In this document: in pieces, positions 8,391 through 16,886 of the stretch
Layout: every line of letters begins with the position of its first letter
Position numbering within the stretch: position 1 is the first letter of the stretch
NCBI RefSeq assembly: GCF_004104075.1
Contig: NZ_QOVK01000001.1
Span: 620,001 to 684,000, forward strand
Source of the DNA: Leeuwenhoekiella polynyae
GTDB lineage: Bacteria > Bacteroidota > Bacteroidia > Flavobacteriales > Flavobacteriaceae
Length of the DNA: 64,000 bases
Reading direction: 5' to 3'
Translations under genes and position numbers: made by a program
The notes under the pieces: model-generated
The model's input: the letters and a program-made list of their open reading frames with translations, nothing else
Database searches by the model: none
Told to the model about the DNA's origin: nothing

Positions 8391-9698
8391 ATGTTTTTAG
8401 CAGCAAGTACAGGAGGAGTTATAGCCGCAACTGTAGTAGCGTTTTTAGTACTAACCCTTGTGTTAGTAGGATTACTACTTTTTGCAAAAGAAAAATTATC
8501 TCCGTCAGGTCCGGTAAAAATTACCATCAATGGCGAAAAAGAAATCGAAGTTGATTCTGGTAGTTCACTACTCTCAACTTTAGGAGGCAAAAAAGTATTC
8601 TTACCATCTGCTTGTGGTGGTGGTGGTACGTGTATTCAATGTGAGTGTCACGTAATGTCTGGTGGTGGCGAAGCGCTTCCTACTGAAACGCCACACTTTA
8701 CGCGAAAAGAATTAGCAGCTGGTGCTCGTTTAGCTTGTCAGGTTAAAGTAAAGCAAGACATGAACATCCAGATTCCTGAAGAGGTATTTGGTATTAAAAA
8801 ATGGGAAGCAACTGTTGTACGTAACTATAACGTAGCATCTTTTATTAAAGAATTCGTAGTTGAGATTCCTGAAGATATGGATTACAAAGCGGGTGGTTAC
8901 ATTCAGATAGAAATACCTGAAACTACTGTTAAGTTTTCTGATATGGACATTACTGCGCATCCTGATGAGCATGAGACTCCAGATAAGTTTCAAGAGGAAT
9001 GGGAGAAGTTTAAGCTTTGGCCACTTGTAATGAAGAACACTGAAACTGTAGAGCGTGCCTACTCAATGGCTTCTTATCCTGCAGAAGGAAGAGAGATTAT
9101 GTTGAACGTGCGTATTGCAACTCCACCTTTTGATCGTGCTAAAGGCGGTTGGATGGATGTAAATCCTGGTATTGCTTCTTCTTATATTTTCAGTAGAAAG
9201 AAAGGTGATAAAGTAACAATTTCTGGTCCTTATGGGGAATTCTTTATTAACGAGTCTGAGTCAGAAATGCTTTATGTAGGTGGGGGGGCAGGTATGGCAC
9301 CAATGCGTTCGCATTTGTACCACTTATTCAAAACCTTAAAGACAGGTCGTAAAGTTACTTATTGGTACGGTGGTCGTTCTAAGCGTGAATTGTTTTATTT
9401 AAAACACTTCCGTGACTTAGAAGAAGAATTTGAGAACTTTAAGTTTTACTTAGTTCTTTCTGAACCTTTAGAAGAAGATAACTGGAAAGTAAAAGAAGAT
9501 ATAAACAGTCCTGGTGATGGTTTCACAGGGTTTGTTCACAATGCTGTAATTGAGCAGTATTTAGAAAAACACGATGAGCCAGAAGAAATCGAATTGTATT
9601 TCTGTGGACCGCCTTTAATGAACAAAGCTGTTCAGAAAATGGGTGAGGATTTTGGTATTCCTGATGAGAACATCCGTTTTGATGACTTTGGAGGATAA
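8391..9698 (+). CDS. nqrF: Na+-translocating NADH:quinone reductase subunit F
   Basis: NqrF oxidises NADH and feeds electrons into the complex. The 435-residue product has an N-terminal membrane anchor (about 9-31) and a plant-type 2Fe-2S ferredoxin domain with ligands Cys75, Cys81, Cys84 and Cys116. An FAD domain follows (RAYSMASYP), then an NADH-binding domain with GGGAGMAPMRSHL and CGPPLMNKA. All cofactor motifs are intact. It starts one base after nqrE, and a good intrinsic terminator follows at 9718-9751. The next two genes are therefore probably transcribed at least partly from their own promoter. Confidence 0.98.
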   Translation: MFLAASTGGVIAATVVAFLVLTLVLVGLLLFAKEKLSPSGPVKITINGEKEIEVDSGSSLLSTLGGKKVFLPSACGGGGTCIQCECHVMSGGGEALPTETPHFTRKELAAGARLACQVKVKQDMNIQIPEEVFGIKKWEATVVRNYNVASFIKEFVVEIPEDMDYKAGGYIQIEIPETTVKFSDMDITAHPDEHETPDKFQEEWEKFKLWPLVMKNTETVERAYSMASYPAEGREIMLNVRIATPPFDRAKGGWMDVNPGIASSYIFSRKKGDKVTISGPYGEFFINESESEMLYVGGGAGMAPMRSHLYHLFKTLKTGRKVTYWYGGRSKRELFYLKHFRDLEEEFENFKFYLVLSEPLEEDNWKVKEDINSPGDGFTGFVHNAVIEQYLEKHDEPEEIELYFCGPPLMNKAVQKMGEDFGIPDENIRFDDFGG

Positions 9699-9717
9699 TC
9701 AAATTCTAATAAATTTT

Positions 9718-9751
9718 AAAAAAAGCTGTTACGAAAGTAGCAGCTTTTTTT
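9718..9751 (+). terminator. Intrinsic terminator after nqrF
   Basis: An A-run, the stem GCTGTTAC / GTAGCAGC with loop GAAA (one T-G wobble), and a run of seven T form a classic intrinsic terminator 20 bases after the nqrF stop. Confidence 0.8.
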
Positions 9752-9772
9752 CTGCCCTAATTTCAGGCATAC

Positions 9773-9780
9773 TATCTTTG
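9773..9780 (+). promoter_or_regulatory. Candidate -7 box, start codon 4 bases downstream
   Basis: TATCTTTG matches the TAnnTTTG consensus exactly. The next gene's ATG is at 9785, only four bases later, so transcription would begin at or next to the start codon, giving a leaderless mRNA. The -33 element is weak (T-rich, TTCTG). Confidence 0.55.
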
Positions 9781-9784
9781 CAAA

Positions 9785-10144
9785 ATGGTAGAATTATTAA
9801 GCGAACAAGAGCTTCATAACCTTGCGATGAATATCGTAGGTAAAGATCTTGAAGAACAAGGGTTTGAATTTTTAGGAGTTAATTCAGAATTGAAACGTAA
9901 CCCACAATTTGTAGCTCTACGAGATAAGAAGCTTCATTTTGTAATAGTACGAGTTAAGAAGTATCCTGAAAATGTTTCTGAATACAACCCTGTTTTTATG
10001 CAGAAAATAAAAGAACATGCTGCCAAGTTTAATGCCAGAACATTTTACGCGGGAGTAGGCTTAGGTAGCGCTTCGGATTATGGCAAACCCGTTGAAAAAG
10101 GAAATGAGTATACGGTAATATATAACGGACTTCAAGAGATTTGA
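9785..10144 (+). CDS. NQR-linked conserved protein of unknown function (often mislabelled NqrF)
   Basis: The 119-residue soluble protein is located between nqrF and apbE. It contains LAMNIVGKDLEEQGFEFLGV, PQFVALRDKKLHFVIVRV, FMQKIKEHAAKFNARTFYAGVGLG and DYGKPVEKGNEY. I recall close relatives in Flavobacteriaceae being called 'NADH-quinone reductase subunit F'. That name cannot be right here: there are no cysteines, no flavin motif and no NADH motif, and the true nqrF is next door. The alternation of strands and helices could suit a small alpha/beta fold, but I do not recognise one. Position suggests a role in NQR assembly, flavinylation or iron insertion; this is inference. Confidence 0.85.
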   Translation: MVELLSEQELHNLAMNIVGKDLEEQGFEFLGVNSELKRNPQFVALRDKKLHFVIVRVKKYPENVSEYNPVFMQKIKEHAAKFNARTFYAGVGLGSASDYGKPVEKGNEYTVIYNGLQEI

Positions 10145-10147
10145 CAT

Positions 10148-11161
10148 ATGCGATTTATTTATAGTTTTATTGTTTTTACATTAATGGCAAGTTGCAAGCC
10201 AGATCCCAAGTTGGTTGTGCTCTCTGGTCAGGCATTAGGAACTGGGTATCAGGTTCAGTTTTATAGTGCAGAGCGTTTTGAAGTAGCCAAACAGTTTGAT
10301 TCAACACTTGCTGTTATTAATAAATCGATGAGCACCTATCAAACAGATTCAGATATTTCCCGTATAAATGCCGGAGATACTTCTGTGGTTGTGGATGCAA
10401 TGTTTAAAGAAGTTTTAGAGCTGTCTAAAAAGGTGTATAAAGCCACTGACGGAGTCTATGATCCTACAGTAGGTATTTTGGTGAACGCGTATGGTTTCGG
10501 TCCAGAAAAGCGCTTGAATCAACTTGATTCAGTAACCTTAGATTCTTTAAAACAATATGTTGGTTTGAATAAGATCAGGATTACTTCCGAGGGGAAAATT
10601 CAGAAAGATAATAAGTCGGTTTATCTCGATTTCAACAGTATAGCAAAAGGCTATTGTATAGATCGTATAGGTAAAATGCTCGAGGCTAATGGTGTCGAAA
10701 ATTATTTGATTGAATTGGGAGGCGAACTTCTTGCGCGAGGTCAAAACCTAGATAAACAACAAGAATGGCGTGTAGGTATTGAAAACATAAATGCACCGGT
10801 TACAGACCGTGATTATACTGAAGCCGTTTCACTGCACAATAAAGGGATGGCAGGTTCTGGTAATTACCGGAAATTTAGAATAGATTCTATTACTGGTCAA
10901 CGATTTGTACACACTGTAAATCCTATTACCGGCCTTGCGGAAAAAAGTGATGTTCTTAGCGCAACAGTGATTGCTAATTCTTGTGCAGAAGCAGATGCTT
11001 TTGCTACTGCTTTTATGGCATTGGGTTTTGAAAAATCTAAAGCAGTTTTATATAAAACAAGCGGAGTAGATGCTTATCTAATGTACACGAGAACAGCAGA
11101 AGATAGCATTAAAATCTATATGTCAGATTCTTTTAAAGATTATTTAGTGCCTGTCAATTAA
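10148..11161 (+). CDS. apbE: FAD:protein FMN transferase (lipoprotein)
   Basis: ApbE cleaves FAD and attaches FMN to threonines of NqrB and NqrC outside the inner membrane. The 337-residue product has a lipoprotein signal with lipobox MASC (Cys16). Family motifs follow: STYQTDSDISRIN, ATDGVYDPTVGILVNAYGFG, YLDFNSIAKGYCIDRI, LIELGGELLARG, HTVNPITGL and CAEADAFATAFMALG. All are intact. The start is three bases after the 119-residue gene, so the pair form one unit. Its end overlaps the convergent T9SS cargo gene by eight bases. Confidence 0.96.
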   Translation: MRFIYSFIVFTLMASCKPDPKLVVLSGQALGTGYQVQFYSAERFEVAKQFDSTLAVINKSMSTYQTDSDISRINAGDTSVVVDAMFKEVLELSKKVYKATDGVYDPTVGILVNAYGFGPEKRLNQLDSVTLDSLKQYVGLNKIRITSEGKIQKDNKSVYLDFNSIAKGYCIDRIGKMLEANGVENYLIELGGELLARGQNLDKQQEWRVGIENINAPVTDRDYTEAVSLHNKGMAGSGNYRKFRIDSITGQRFVHTVNPITGLAEKSDVLSATVIANSCAEADAFATAFMALGFEKSKAVLYKTSGVDAYLMYTRTAEDSIKIYMSDSFKDYLVPVN

Positions 11162-13253
11162 TCAGACTAAAATGACCTGTAACGCGCTCGCCTTCGAGTA
11201 AAATTAGTTCAAACCAATAGTCGTCTGGTTTTAAAAGGGTACCTAAATAAGTGCCATCCCATCCGTTACTATTAGCGCCCAATTCTTTCAATAATTTACC
11301 GTAACGATTATAGACTCTTATGACTGCCCCGGGGTATTCATCCAGACCTATTAACTGCCACGTATCGTGATAACCATCACCGTTGGGAGTAAAATACCTT
11401 GGATAGTCTAGAATTAAAAAAGGCTCTGAAATGGTAGTGGCGCAGCCTTGTGTGTCTTTTACAGCAATAGTATGATACCCTCTGGATAAACCGGTAAAAG
11501 TTGTGTTTGTTGTATACGGTCCTCCGTCAATAGCAAACTCATAGGCGCCAGTTCCGGTAACTGTAATAGTAGCTTCGTTTCTGGGGTAGTTTAGTCCGGT
11601 AATTTCAATACCGGTAATCGTTGCAGCTTCAGAAGATCGTACTTCTGTAGTTTTTGTGTTTGAACAACCAAAGCTGTTATAGGCTGTTACGCTATAGGTT
11701 CCTGTTTGTGTAATTTCAATCTCATTTAATGTAGAGCCACTTTCCCCGGTACTCCACTCATAAAAATCAAAACCGCTATCAATGCTTAAGATTTTTGGAT
11801 TGGGCGCATCAATACATAAATATTGAATTTCTTCAAATGTATAATCTGGAGACTCTACAACTTGAACTTCAAAAGATTCATCAGCAAAACAACCCGTAAT
11901 ACTATTAATGCTTCTTAAGAATACAGTTTTAGAAATAGCTTCTGTATCCCAGAGTAAAGGCAAGCGATTGGCATCATTATTTCGGTCAGCGTCTGTTTCG
12001 TAGAAGTACGTGTCAAAATCTTCAGGATTTAATCCATCTAAAGCTTCTTCTTCAATATTAGAAAGATCGAAAGTAAGCATCATATTATCATCCCGGCAAT
12101 AGATAAGTTGTGCCGGCTGCACCAGAGCCGGACTGTTTTGATAGCTGATGTCAAATTCATCAAAAATAAAACAGTTGGTAGCAGTGTTTCTCACGAAAAA
12201 GTGAACAGTAGTTCCACTTAGCGGTACGTTAATATCCTGTATTGGGTTTTGATTCATTAGAGCCTCGATGGCAGATCTATAATAAGAGATGACCAGATTA
12301 GATGAAGTGTTAATAATACCTTCGTTGAGAGCTATTAGATCATAATTAACGATACCTGTGGCATTGCAGATATACAAGTCGTTGGGATTGTTGTAGGAAG
12401 GAAGCGGATTGACAATGAGATCAAACAAAGTTATTTCAGTACAAGGCCCAATTACACTTGAAACACGTGCGTAGATCCTTTGGCTGTTTACTTTTGTATT
12501 TGTGTAGGTTGTTGCGGGTATAGAATTTTGATTTAAGTTGGCGTCATTTAAAGTTTCGTGAAAGCTCACTCGTGAGTTAGGAAAGTTTCTGGTAATTGCT
12601 GAAGCTTGACTTAATAGATTAAAACGAGCAAAGCCATCTTCAGTACCATCATCGTCACAGGTTTCGAGATTCTGTGGTGTGTTAAAGTCTGGGCTTTGAG
12701 GTAGAACTGCTGTTCCATTCAAATTGATTTGAAATCCTGAAGCTCCGTGAGCTCTATCTAATAAAATATAGTATGTTTCTCCGGCTTGTGTGTCAAGTTC
12801 TTTTAAGTAACCATTGCCATTTGGACCGGGACCTTCAGATAAATCGGCTTCAGTGGCATTTAAACCCGTATTGGCACTAACTCCTGCTGCGAGTGGATTG
12901 GTGCTGCTGCATCTTATAGACATATCTAAATTAGCGCAATCACTTACAGGTCCATAAACTGCGAAATCGTAATCATCGGTTCCATTGTCTGGTATGACGT
13001 CAAAACCTAAAGTTCCTCCTTGATCAATTTCTACCCTAAACCAAACTGTTTGATTATTGAAGCTGTAACAAGGAGGTGCAAAATTACCTGGCAAACTGAA
13101 TTCGTCAAAACCTACTCCTTGTGGTTCAATTCCAACGGGTGTATTTCCGCAAAGTAAAATAGCATCAGTACAATCATTTGCTTGGCTAAAAATCCAATTA
13201 CTGAACGTTAAAAATGCAATAAGGATTAAGTAGCTTTTTTTCATAAAGATCAT
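11154..13253 (-). CDS. T9SS type B sorting-domain cargo protein
   Basis: This is a large secreted protein of 699 residues. A signal peptide is at the N terminus (MKKSYLILIAFLTFSNWIFS; Met4 at 13244 is the better start than Met1, which overlaps the upstream stop as ATGA). The N-terminal domain begins NDCTDAILLCG and resembles those of other gliding-associated proteins. Several Ig/PKD-like repeats follow (for example TGTYSVTAYNSFGCS). The last 90 residues form the CHU_C or type B sorting domain: YPRYFTPNGDGYHDTW, VRVYNRYGKLLKEL-like and WDGTYLGTLLKPDDYWF. Export would be through the outer membrane by T9SS. The function of the surface portion is unknown. Confidence 0.9.
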   Translation of the reverse strand: MIFMKKSYLILIAFLTFSNWIFSQANDCTDAILLCGNTPVGIEPQGVGFDEFSLPGNFAPPCYSFNNQTVWFRVEIDQGGTLGFDVIPDNGTDDYDFAVYGPVSDCANLDMSIRCSSTNPLAAGVSANTGLNATEADLSEGPGPNGNGYLKELDTQAGETYYILLDRAHGASGFQINLNGTAVLPQSPDFNTPQNLETCDDDGTEDGFARFNLLSQASAITRNFPNSRVSFHETLNDANLNQNSIPATTYTNTKVNSQRIYARVSSVIGPCTEITLFDLIVNPLPSYNNPNDLYICNATGIVNYDLIALNEGIINTSSNLVISYYRSAIEALMNQNPIQDINVPLSGTTVHFFVRNTATNCFIFDEFDISYQNSPALVQPAQLIYCRDDNMMLTFDLSNIEEEALDGLNPEDFDTYFYETDADRNNDANRLPLLWDTEAISKTVFLRSINSITGCFADESFEVQVVESPDYTFEEIQYLCIDAPNPKILSIDSGFDFYEWSTGESGSTLNEIEITQTGTYSVTAYNSFGCSNTKTTEVRSSEAATITGIEITGLNYPRNEATITVTGTGAYEFAIDGGPYTTNTTFTGLSRGYHTIAVKDTQGCATTISEPFLILDYPRYFTPNGDGYHDTWQLIGLDEYPGAVIRVYNRYGKLLKELGANSNGWDGTYLGTLLKPDDYWFELILLEGERVTGHFSLIN

Positions 13254-14017
13254 TTATAACACACCGGAAGAATCTCATCTTTTGCCAGTCTGTACCTGTC
13301 AATTTCTGAAGCAGAAAGTTTTTTAGTATAATCAACTTCTTCAACCTTAAAACCTATACTGCGTAATTTATCAAAATAATCTCTTCCATAAACACGTACG
13401 TGGTCGTATTGACCAAAAATTGCTGCGCGTTCTTTTGGGTCTGTAATCGTGTCATCTGCAAAAGTTGTTGCTCGTGACATTTCTTGTGGAATTTGCAAAA
13501 CAGCCATTCCACCTGGTTTTAAAACCCTATAGAGTTCTTGCATCGCTTTAGTATCGTCTGATATGTGTTCTAAAACGTGATTGCATAAAATGACATCATA
13601 AGTATTGTCATCAAAAGGCAGATCGCAAATATCTGCTTTTACATCAGCCAGAGGCGAAAACAGATCGGTAGTCGTATAATCCAGGTTTTTCAGATTTCTA
13701 AAAAGTTTGTAAAATGCTTGTTCCGGAGCAAAATGTAGCACTTTTGCAGGTATCGAAAAAAAGTCGGTTTCCTTTTTTAAAAAAAGCCAAAGTAACCGGT
13801 GACGTTCTAAAGATAGGGTAGAAGGGGAAAGTACATTTTCGCGCGGACTCCCATAACCATAAGGCAAGAATTTACGAAAGGTTTTACCATCAATAGGATC
13901 TTCGTAACAATCACCTTTTAAGCTAAATGCTAAAAAAGGTCGTGCCACATAACTTAAACGGATCAATAAAGGTCTGGGAACGAGATTTAAAATTCGTTTA
14001 AAAAGACTTGCAATCAT
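13250..14017 (-). CDS. Class I SAM-dependent methyltransferase
   Basis: The 255-residue product carries VLHFAPEQAF (a variant motif I), a Asp-containing strand end DYTTTDLF, DICDLPFDDNTYDVILCNHVLEHI and LYRVLKPGGMAVLQIP. Together these define a type 11 Rossmann methyltransferase. The substrate cannot be told. It has ATGA stop/start overlaps with both neighbours (HNH-type gene upstream, T9SS cargo downstream), which implies translational coupling. An N-terminal basic-hydrophobic stretch (about residues 1-33) could associate with the membrane. The VLHFAPE form of motif I is shared by a widespread subfamily of unknown target. Confidence 0.88.
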   Translation of the reverse strand: MIASLFKRILNLVPRPLLIRLSYVARPFLAFSLKGDCYEDPIDGKTFRKFLPYGYGSPRENVLSPSTLSLERHRLLWLFLKKETDFFSIPAKVLHFAPEQAFYKLFRNLKNLDYTTTDLFSPLADVKADICDLPFDDNTYDVILCNHVLEHISDDTKAMQELYRVLKPGGMAVLQIPQEMSRATTFADDTITDPKERAAIFGQYDHVRVYGRDYFDKLRSIGFKVEEVDYTKKLSASEIDRYRLAKDEILPVCYK

Positions 14018-14553
14018 ACTTTTAGGTCACCCCAATTTTCACCGGTTTTTATACGGTGCAATTGCATTTCTGAAATACCAAATTGCTTAGCTAAAACTTT
14101 TAGACGAGTACGCCTATTAGGATCAAGTAGTTTTTTCTTGAGAACTTTTGCTTCGGCATAAGAGAGTTTAGTATAATGACGCTCTCCAGAAGTACGCCTT
14201 TTTATATCTAACGGACTGGTTTTTTGATGCGCATAACGCTCTTTATGTGTTGCCCATTTTAGATTAGCTACCCGGTTATCTGTTTTATCATGATTGAGGT
14301 GTAAAACAGCTTTTTCGTTTTCACCGGGCGTTAAGAATGCTTTTGCTAAAAGTTTATGCAGATAAAAATTACGTCGCTTTCCGTTTGCTAGTTTTACGTT
14401 CACAGTAACATAACCATTAATGTGACCGCCTTTAATCAAATTCCCTTTAGGGTCTTTGCTATAGCTACGTACTCTTCCGTAGTTGGAAAGCCCTATTTTA
14501 TAATCTTCCTCCCAGTTTGCTTCACTGTAGTCTATCCAAGTTTCTAACTGCAT
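14014..14553 (-). CDS. NUMOD4-HNH endonuclease-like protein
   Basis: The 179-residue product starts with a NUMOD4-like motif (TWIDYSEANWEEDYKIGLSN, GRVRSY), followed by an HNH_3-type core around residues 85-103 (HLNHDKTDNRVANLKWATH). A C-terminal helix-turn-helix (about residues 145-175, VLAKQFGISEMQLHRIKTGE) completes it. Such proteins are DNA nicking or homing endonucleases, usually in phages or introns. Here the gene is free-standing, 21 bases after map and overlapping the methyltransferase by ATGA. The HNH histidines and asparagines appear to be retained, so nuclease activity is plausible but unproven. Recent insertion is unlikely given the operon packing. Confidence 0.8.
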   Translation of the reverse strand: MQLETWIDYSEANWEEDYKIGLSNYGRVRSYSKDPKGNLIKGGHINGYVTVNVKLANGKRRNFYLHKLLAKAFLTPGENEKAVLHLNHDKTDNRVANLKWATHKERYAHQKTSPLDIKRRTSGERHYTKLSYAEAKVLKKKLLDPNRRTRLKVLAKQFGISEMQLHRIKTGENWGDLKV

Positions 14554-14574
14554 GGCACTTGGTGGTATTTTTGG

Positions 14575-15393
14575 TTAGTTGGTAATTGGTTGTGCTCTAA
14601 AAGCGTCTTCTTCATCACTGGTGACGCCTAAGGCATCATAAATATACTTAAAAGTTGAAAGAAGCTCAGGTTTTCCGTCAACTAAAGCAACATCGTGTTC
14701 AAAATGAGCACTAGGTTCATTATCACGGGTTGTAATTGTCCATCCGTCACGATGCTGTTTGATGCGATGCGTACCACGATTTACCATAGGTTCTATTGCT
14801 ACAACCATCCCTTCAATAAATTTCTTTCCACGACCGCGTCTTCCGTAGTTAGGCATTTCAGGATCTTCGTGCATTGTAGCTCCTACACCGTGACCTACTA
14901 ATTCGCGTACGATACCATAACCGTGATCTTCACAATATTTTTGTATTGCATATCCCACGTCACCTACGCGGTTACCAAATTTAAATTCAGCGATACCTTT
15001 GTACAATGATTCTTTAGTGATCTGGAGTAATTTTTTGGTTTCCGGTTCTACCTCACCTACTTCAAAAGTATAGGCGTGATCTCCGTAAAAGCCATTTTTT
15101 AAAGCACCACAATCTATAGAAATAATGTCACCATCTTCTAATGGATTGTTATTAGGAATCCCGTGAACGACCTGCTCATTAGGACTCATACACAATGTGT
15201 TTGGGAAATCATATAAACCCAAAAATCCTGGTATAGCACCGTGATCACGTATACAAGTTTCTGCGATTTTATCAAGTTCAAGTGTGGTTACACCGGGTTT
15301 AACTTCTGCTGCTAGTGCACCAAGGGTTTTAGAAACAATAATGGCACTCTCGCGCATCAATTCTATCTCTTCCCTTGTTTTAACTATAATCAT
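14575..15393 (-). CDS. map: Methionine aminopeptidase, type I
   Basis: Map removes the initiator methionine from nascent proteins. The 272-residue product has the five metal ligands in their usual settings: SIDCGALKNGFYGDHAY (two Asp), VGHGVGATMHEDPEMPNYG (His), VVAIEPMVNRG (Glu) and FEHDVALV (Glu). There is no N-terminal zinc finger, as is normal for bacterial type Ia. The first Met of MIIVKTREEIELM is preceded by a -7 box TACCTTTG at 15413-15420. It leads a minus-strand operon with the HNH-type protein, a methyltransferase and a T9SS cargo gene. Confidence 0.97.
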   Translation of the reverse strand: MIIVKTREEIELMRESAIIVSKTLGALAAEVKPGVTTLELDKIAETCIRDHGAIPGFLGLYDFPNTLCMSPNEQVVHGIPNNNPLEDGDIISIDCGALKNGFYGDHAYTFEVGEVEPETKKLLQITKESLYKGIAEFKFGNRVGDVGYAIQKYCEDHGYGIVRELVGHGVGATMHEDPEMPNYGRRGRGKKFIEGMVVAIEPMVNRGTHRIKQHRDGWTITTRDNEPSAHFEHDVALVDGKPELLSTFKYIYDALGVTSDEEDAFRAQPITN

Positions 15394-15412
15394 GTCTCTT
15401 TTTTAGGAGGCA

Positions 15413-15420
15413 CAAAGGTA
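15413..15420 (-). promoter_or_regulatory. Candidate -7 box for map
   Basis: The minus strand reads TACCTTTG, an exact TAnnTTTG match, 19 bases before the map ATG. The -33 element is not obvious. Confidence 0.5.
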
Positions 15421-15479
15421 CAAAGTTTAGCTTATTAGATGGCTTTTAAATAGAAACTAAAACAGCATTAAATAGCACT

Positions 15480-16886
15480 TTAAAGACTATCAGGATTGTT
15501 TGCAATGGTTTTAAAGAGTTTAGCCTTTGCTTTGTAAAATTTATTAGTGATTTCAATCTGTTTTAATTGAGAATCTATGAGTTTTAATTCTCGCGAGTTT
15601 ATGAGGAAGATTGAACTTTCACCTACTTGATATTTACGCTCTTCTGCAGTTAACATCGCATCATAATTAATTACTAATTCAGACACTAAATCATTTTGTT
15701 CTTCAAGGGTATTAAGTTCTGTGTTAACAGCTAAAATCTTATTCTTAAGTTGTAAGCGGGTATTGGTTAACTCGTATTCTGTGTCTCTCAATTTCAATTG
15801 AGCTAGTTTTAAATCACCGCGCTCTTTTCGAAGAAATAAGGGCATTTTAAAACGTAAACCGGCTTTATAATTTTGTGTATAAAATGTGTTGAGATCATCG
15901 GGCTCTGAAGTGATAAAATTATAGTTGACATCAATTACAGGTAAAAGCTTATTGCCTTTAAATTGTTTATCGATTTCTAAGCCTTGCACTTTATAAGAAA
16001 GCGAGCGCATTTTAGGATGTTCTTCAACTTCAAAATTTGCAAGATCAAAACCTGTGATGTTTAAGGTTTCATCAATTACAAAATCTAAATCTCTCTGCGG
16101 AAAAACTCCCGGCTGTAATTCAACAGGGATATTATTTCCCACCCATAAAAAATTAGAAAGTTCAAGTTTTTTTTGAATGAACTCCAGCTGAACTTCTTTC
16201 AGGCTCAACTCTCTGCTTTGTACACTTATTTTAGCTTCAGTGGTATCAATTAACGGAATGTCTCCGGCAAGCGCGCTGGTTTTAATTCCTTTAAATCTGA
16301 TTATCGTATTCTCAAGAAATCGTTCATAAAGCCTTACTTTTTTATAAGCCTGAAGCCATTCAAAATACGCGACTGATGCATCATAAAGAATGGTGTTCAC
16401 TGCGATATCGAGATCTGCTTTAGTTTGCTCCCGGTATAATTTGGCTTGTTTAAGGGTAGCCATACGTTCATTAATCCATAAGCCCTGACCTAAAGATGCC
16501 GAGATTCCCGCAGTGTAAAGACCATTTTCTGGTACTGTCTTCTGCGGATTTAAATAGTAACCATCATTTTGCTCAAACTGTGCTTTAAGATCAATACCAT
16601 ACCAAGTGGGGATTTTAAAAGTAGCATTAAGCAGATTGTAATACTCGGTCTCTTTAAAAACTTTCTGATCAAAATCAACTTCAACTTTAGGATCAAAACC
16701 ACCGCGAGCCTTTAATAATTTTGCTTCACCGGTTTCACCTATGAGTTGCGCCTGTTTTGCTACCGGATGGTTTTGCTTTACCAGGCTCATATATTCTTTA
16801 AAGCTTAGTATTTGCAATTCATCTTCCTGAGCAAAAAGGCTAAAACAACCTGTCAAAAATAAAAGTAAAACTAGCGTGTTTTTCAT
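15480..16886 (-). CDS. TolC family outer-membrane efflux protein
   Basis: The 468-residue product has a signal peptide (MKNTLVLLLFLTGCFSLFAQ). The long helical body is typical of outer-membrane efflux proteins, with two related halves (ELQILSFKEYMSLVKQNHPVAKQAQ near the start; a second heptad-rich part near the end). It is the last gene of the tetR-ABC-HlyD-TolC operon, overlapping the HlyD gene by four bases (ATGA). By analogy with type I secretion it would form the trans-periplasmic channel for the exporter encoded upstream. A cysteine at residue 14 precedes the FAQ cleavage site but lacks a proper lipobox. Confidence 0.92.
   Translation of the reverse strand: MKNTLVLLLFLTGCFSLFAQEDELQILSFKEYMSLVKQNHPVAKQAQLIGETGEAKLLKARGGFDPKVEVDFDQKVFKETEYYNLLNATFKIPTWYGIDLKAQFEQNDGYYLNPQKTVPENGLYTAGISASLGQGLWINERMATLKQAKLYREQTKADLDIAVNTILYDASVAYFEWLQAYKKVRLYERFLENTIIRFKGIKTSALAGDIPLIDTTEAKISVQSRELSLKEVQLEFIQKKLELSNFLWVGNNIPVELQPGVFPQRDLDFVIDETLNITGFDLANFEVEEHPKMRSLSYKVQGLEIDKQFKGNKLLPVIDVNYNFITSEPDDLNTFYTQNYKAGLRFKMPLFLRKERGDLKLAQLKLRDTEYELTNTRLQLKNKILAVNTELNTLEEQNDLVSELVINYDAMLTAEERKYQVGESSIFLINSRELKLIDSQLKQIEITNKFYKAKAKLFKTIANNPDSL

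Noticed and set aside
11154-13253. Adhesin or repeat-driven phase-variable protein
   Set aside because: No tandem DNA repeats or homopolymer tracts that would support phase variation were found; it is an ordinary T9SS type B cargo.
13250-14553. Complete restriction-modification pair
   Set aside because: The methyltransferase shows no DPPY/NPPY or PC motif of a DNA methylase, so I do not call it an R-M system. It stays as a possibility in the HNH finding only.
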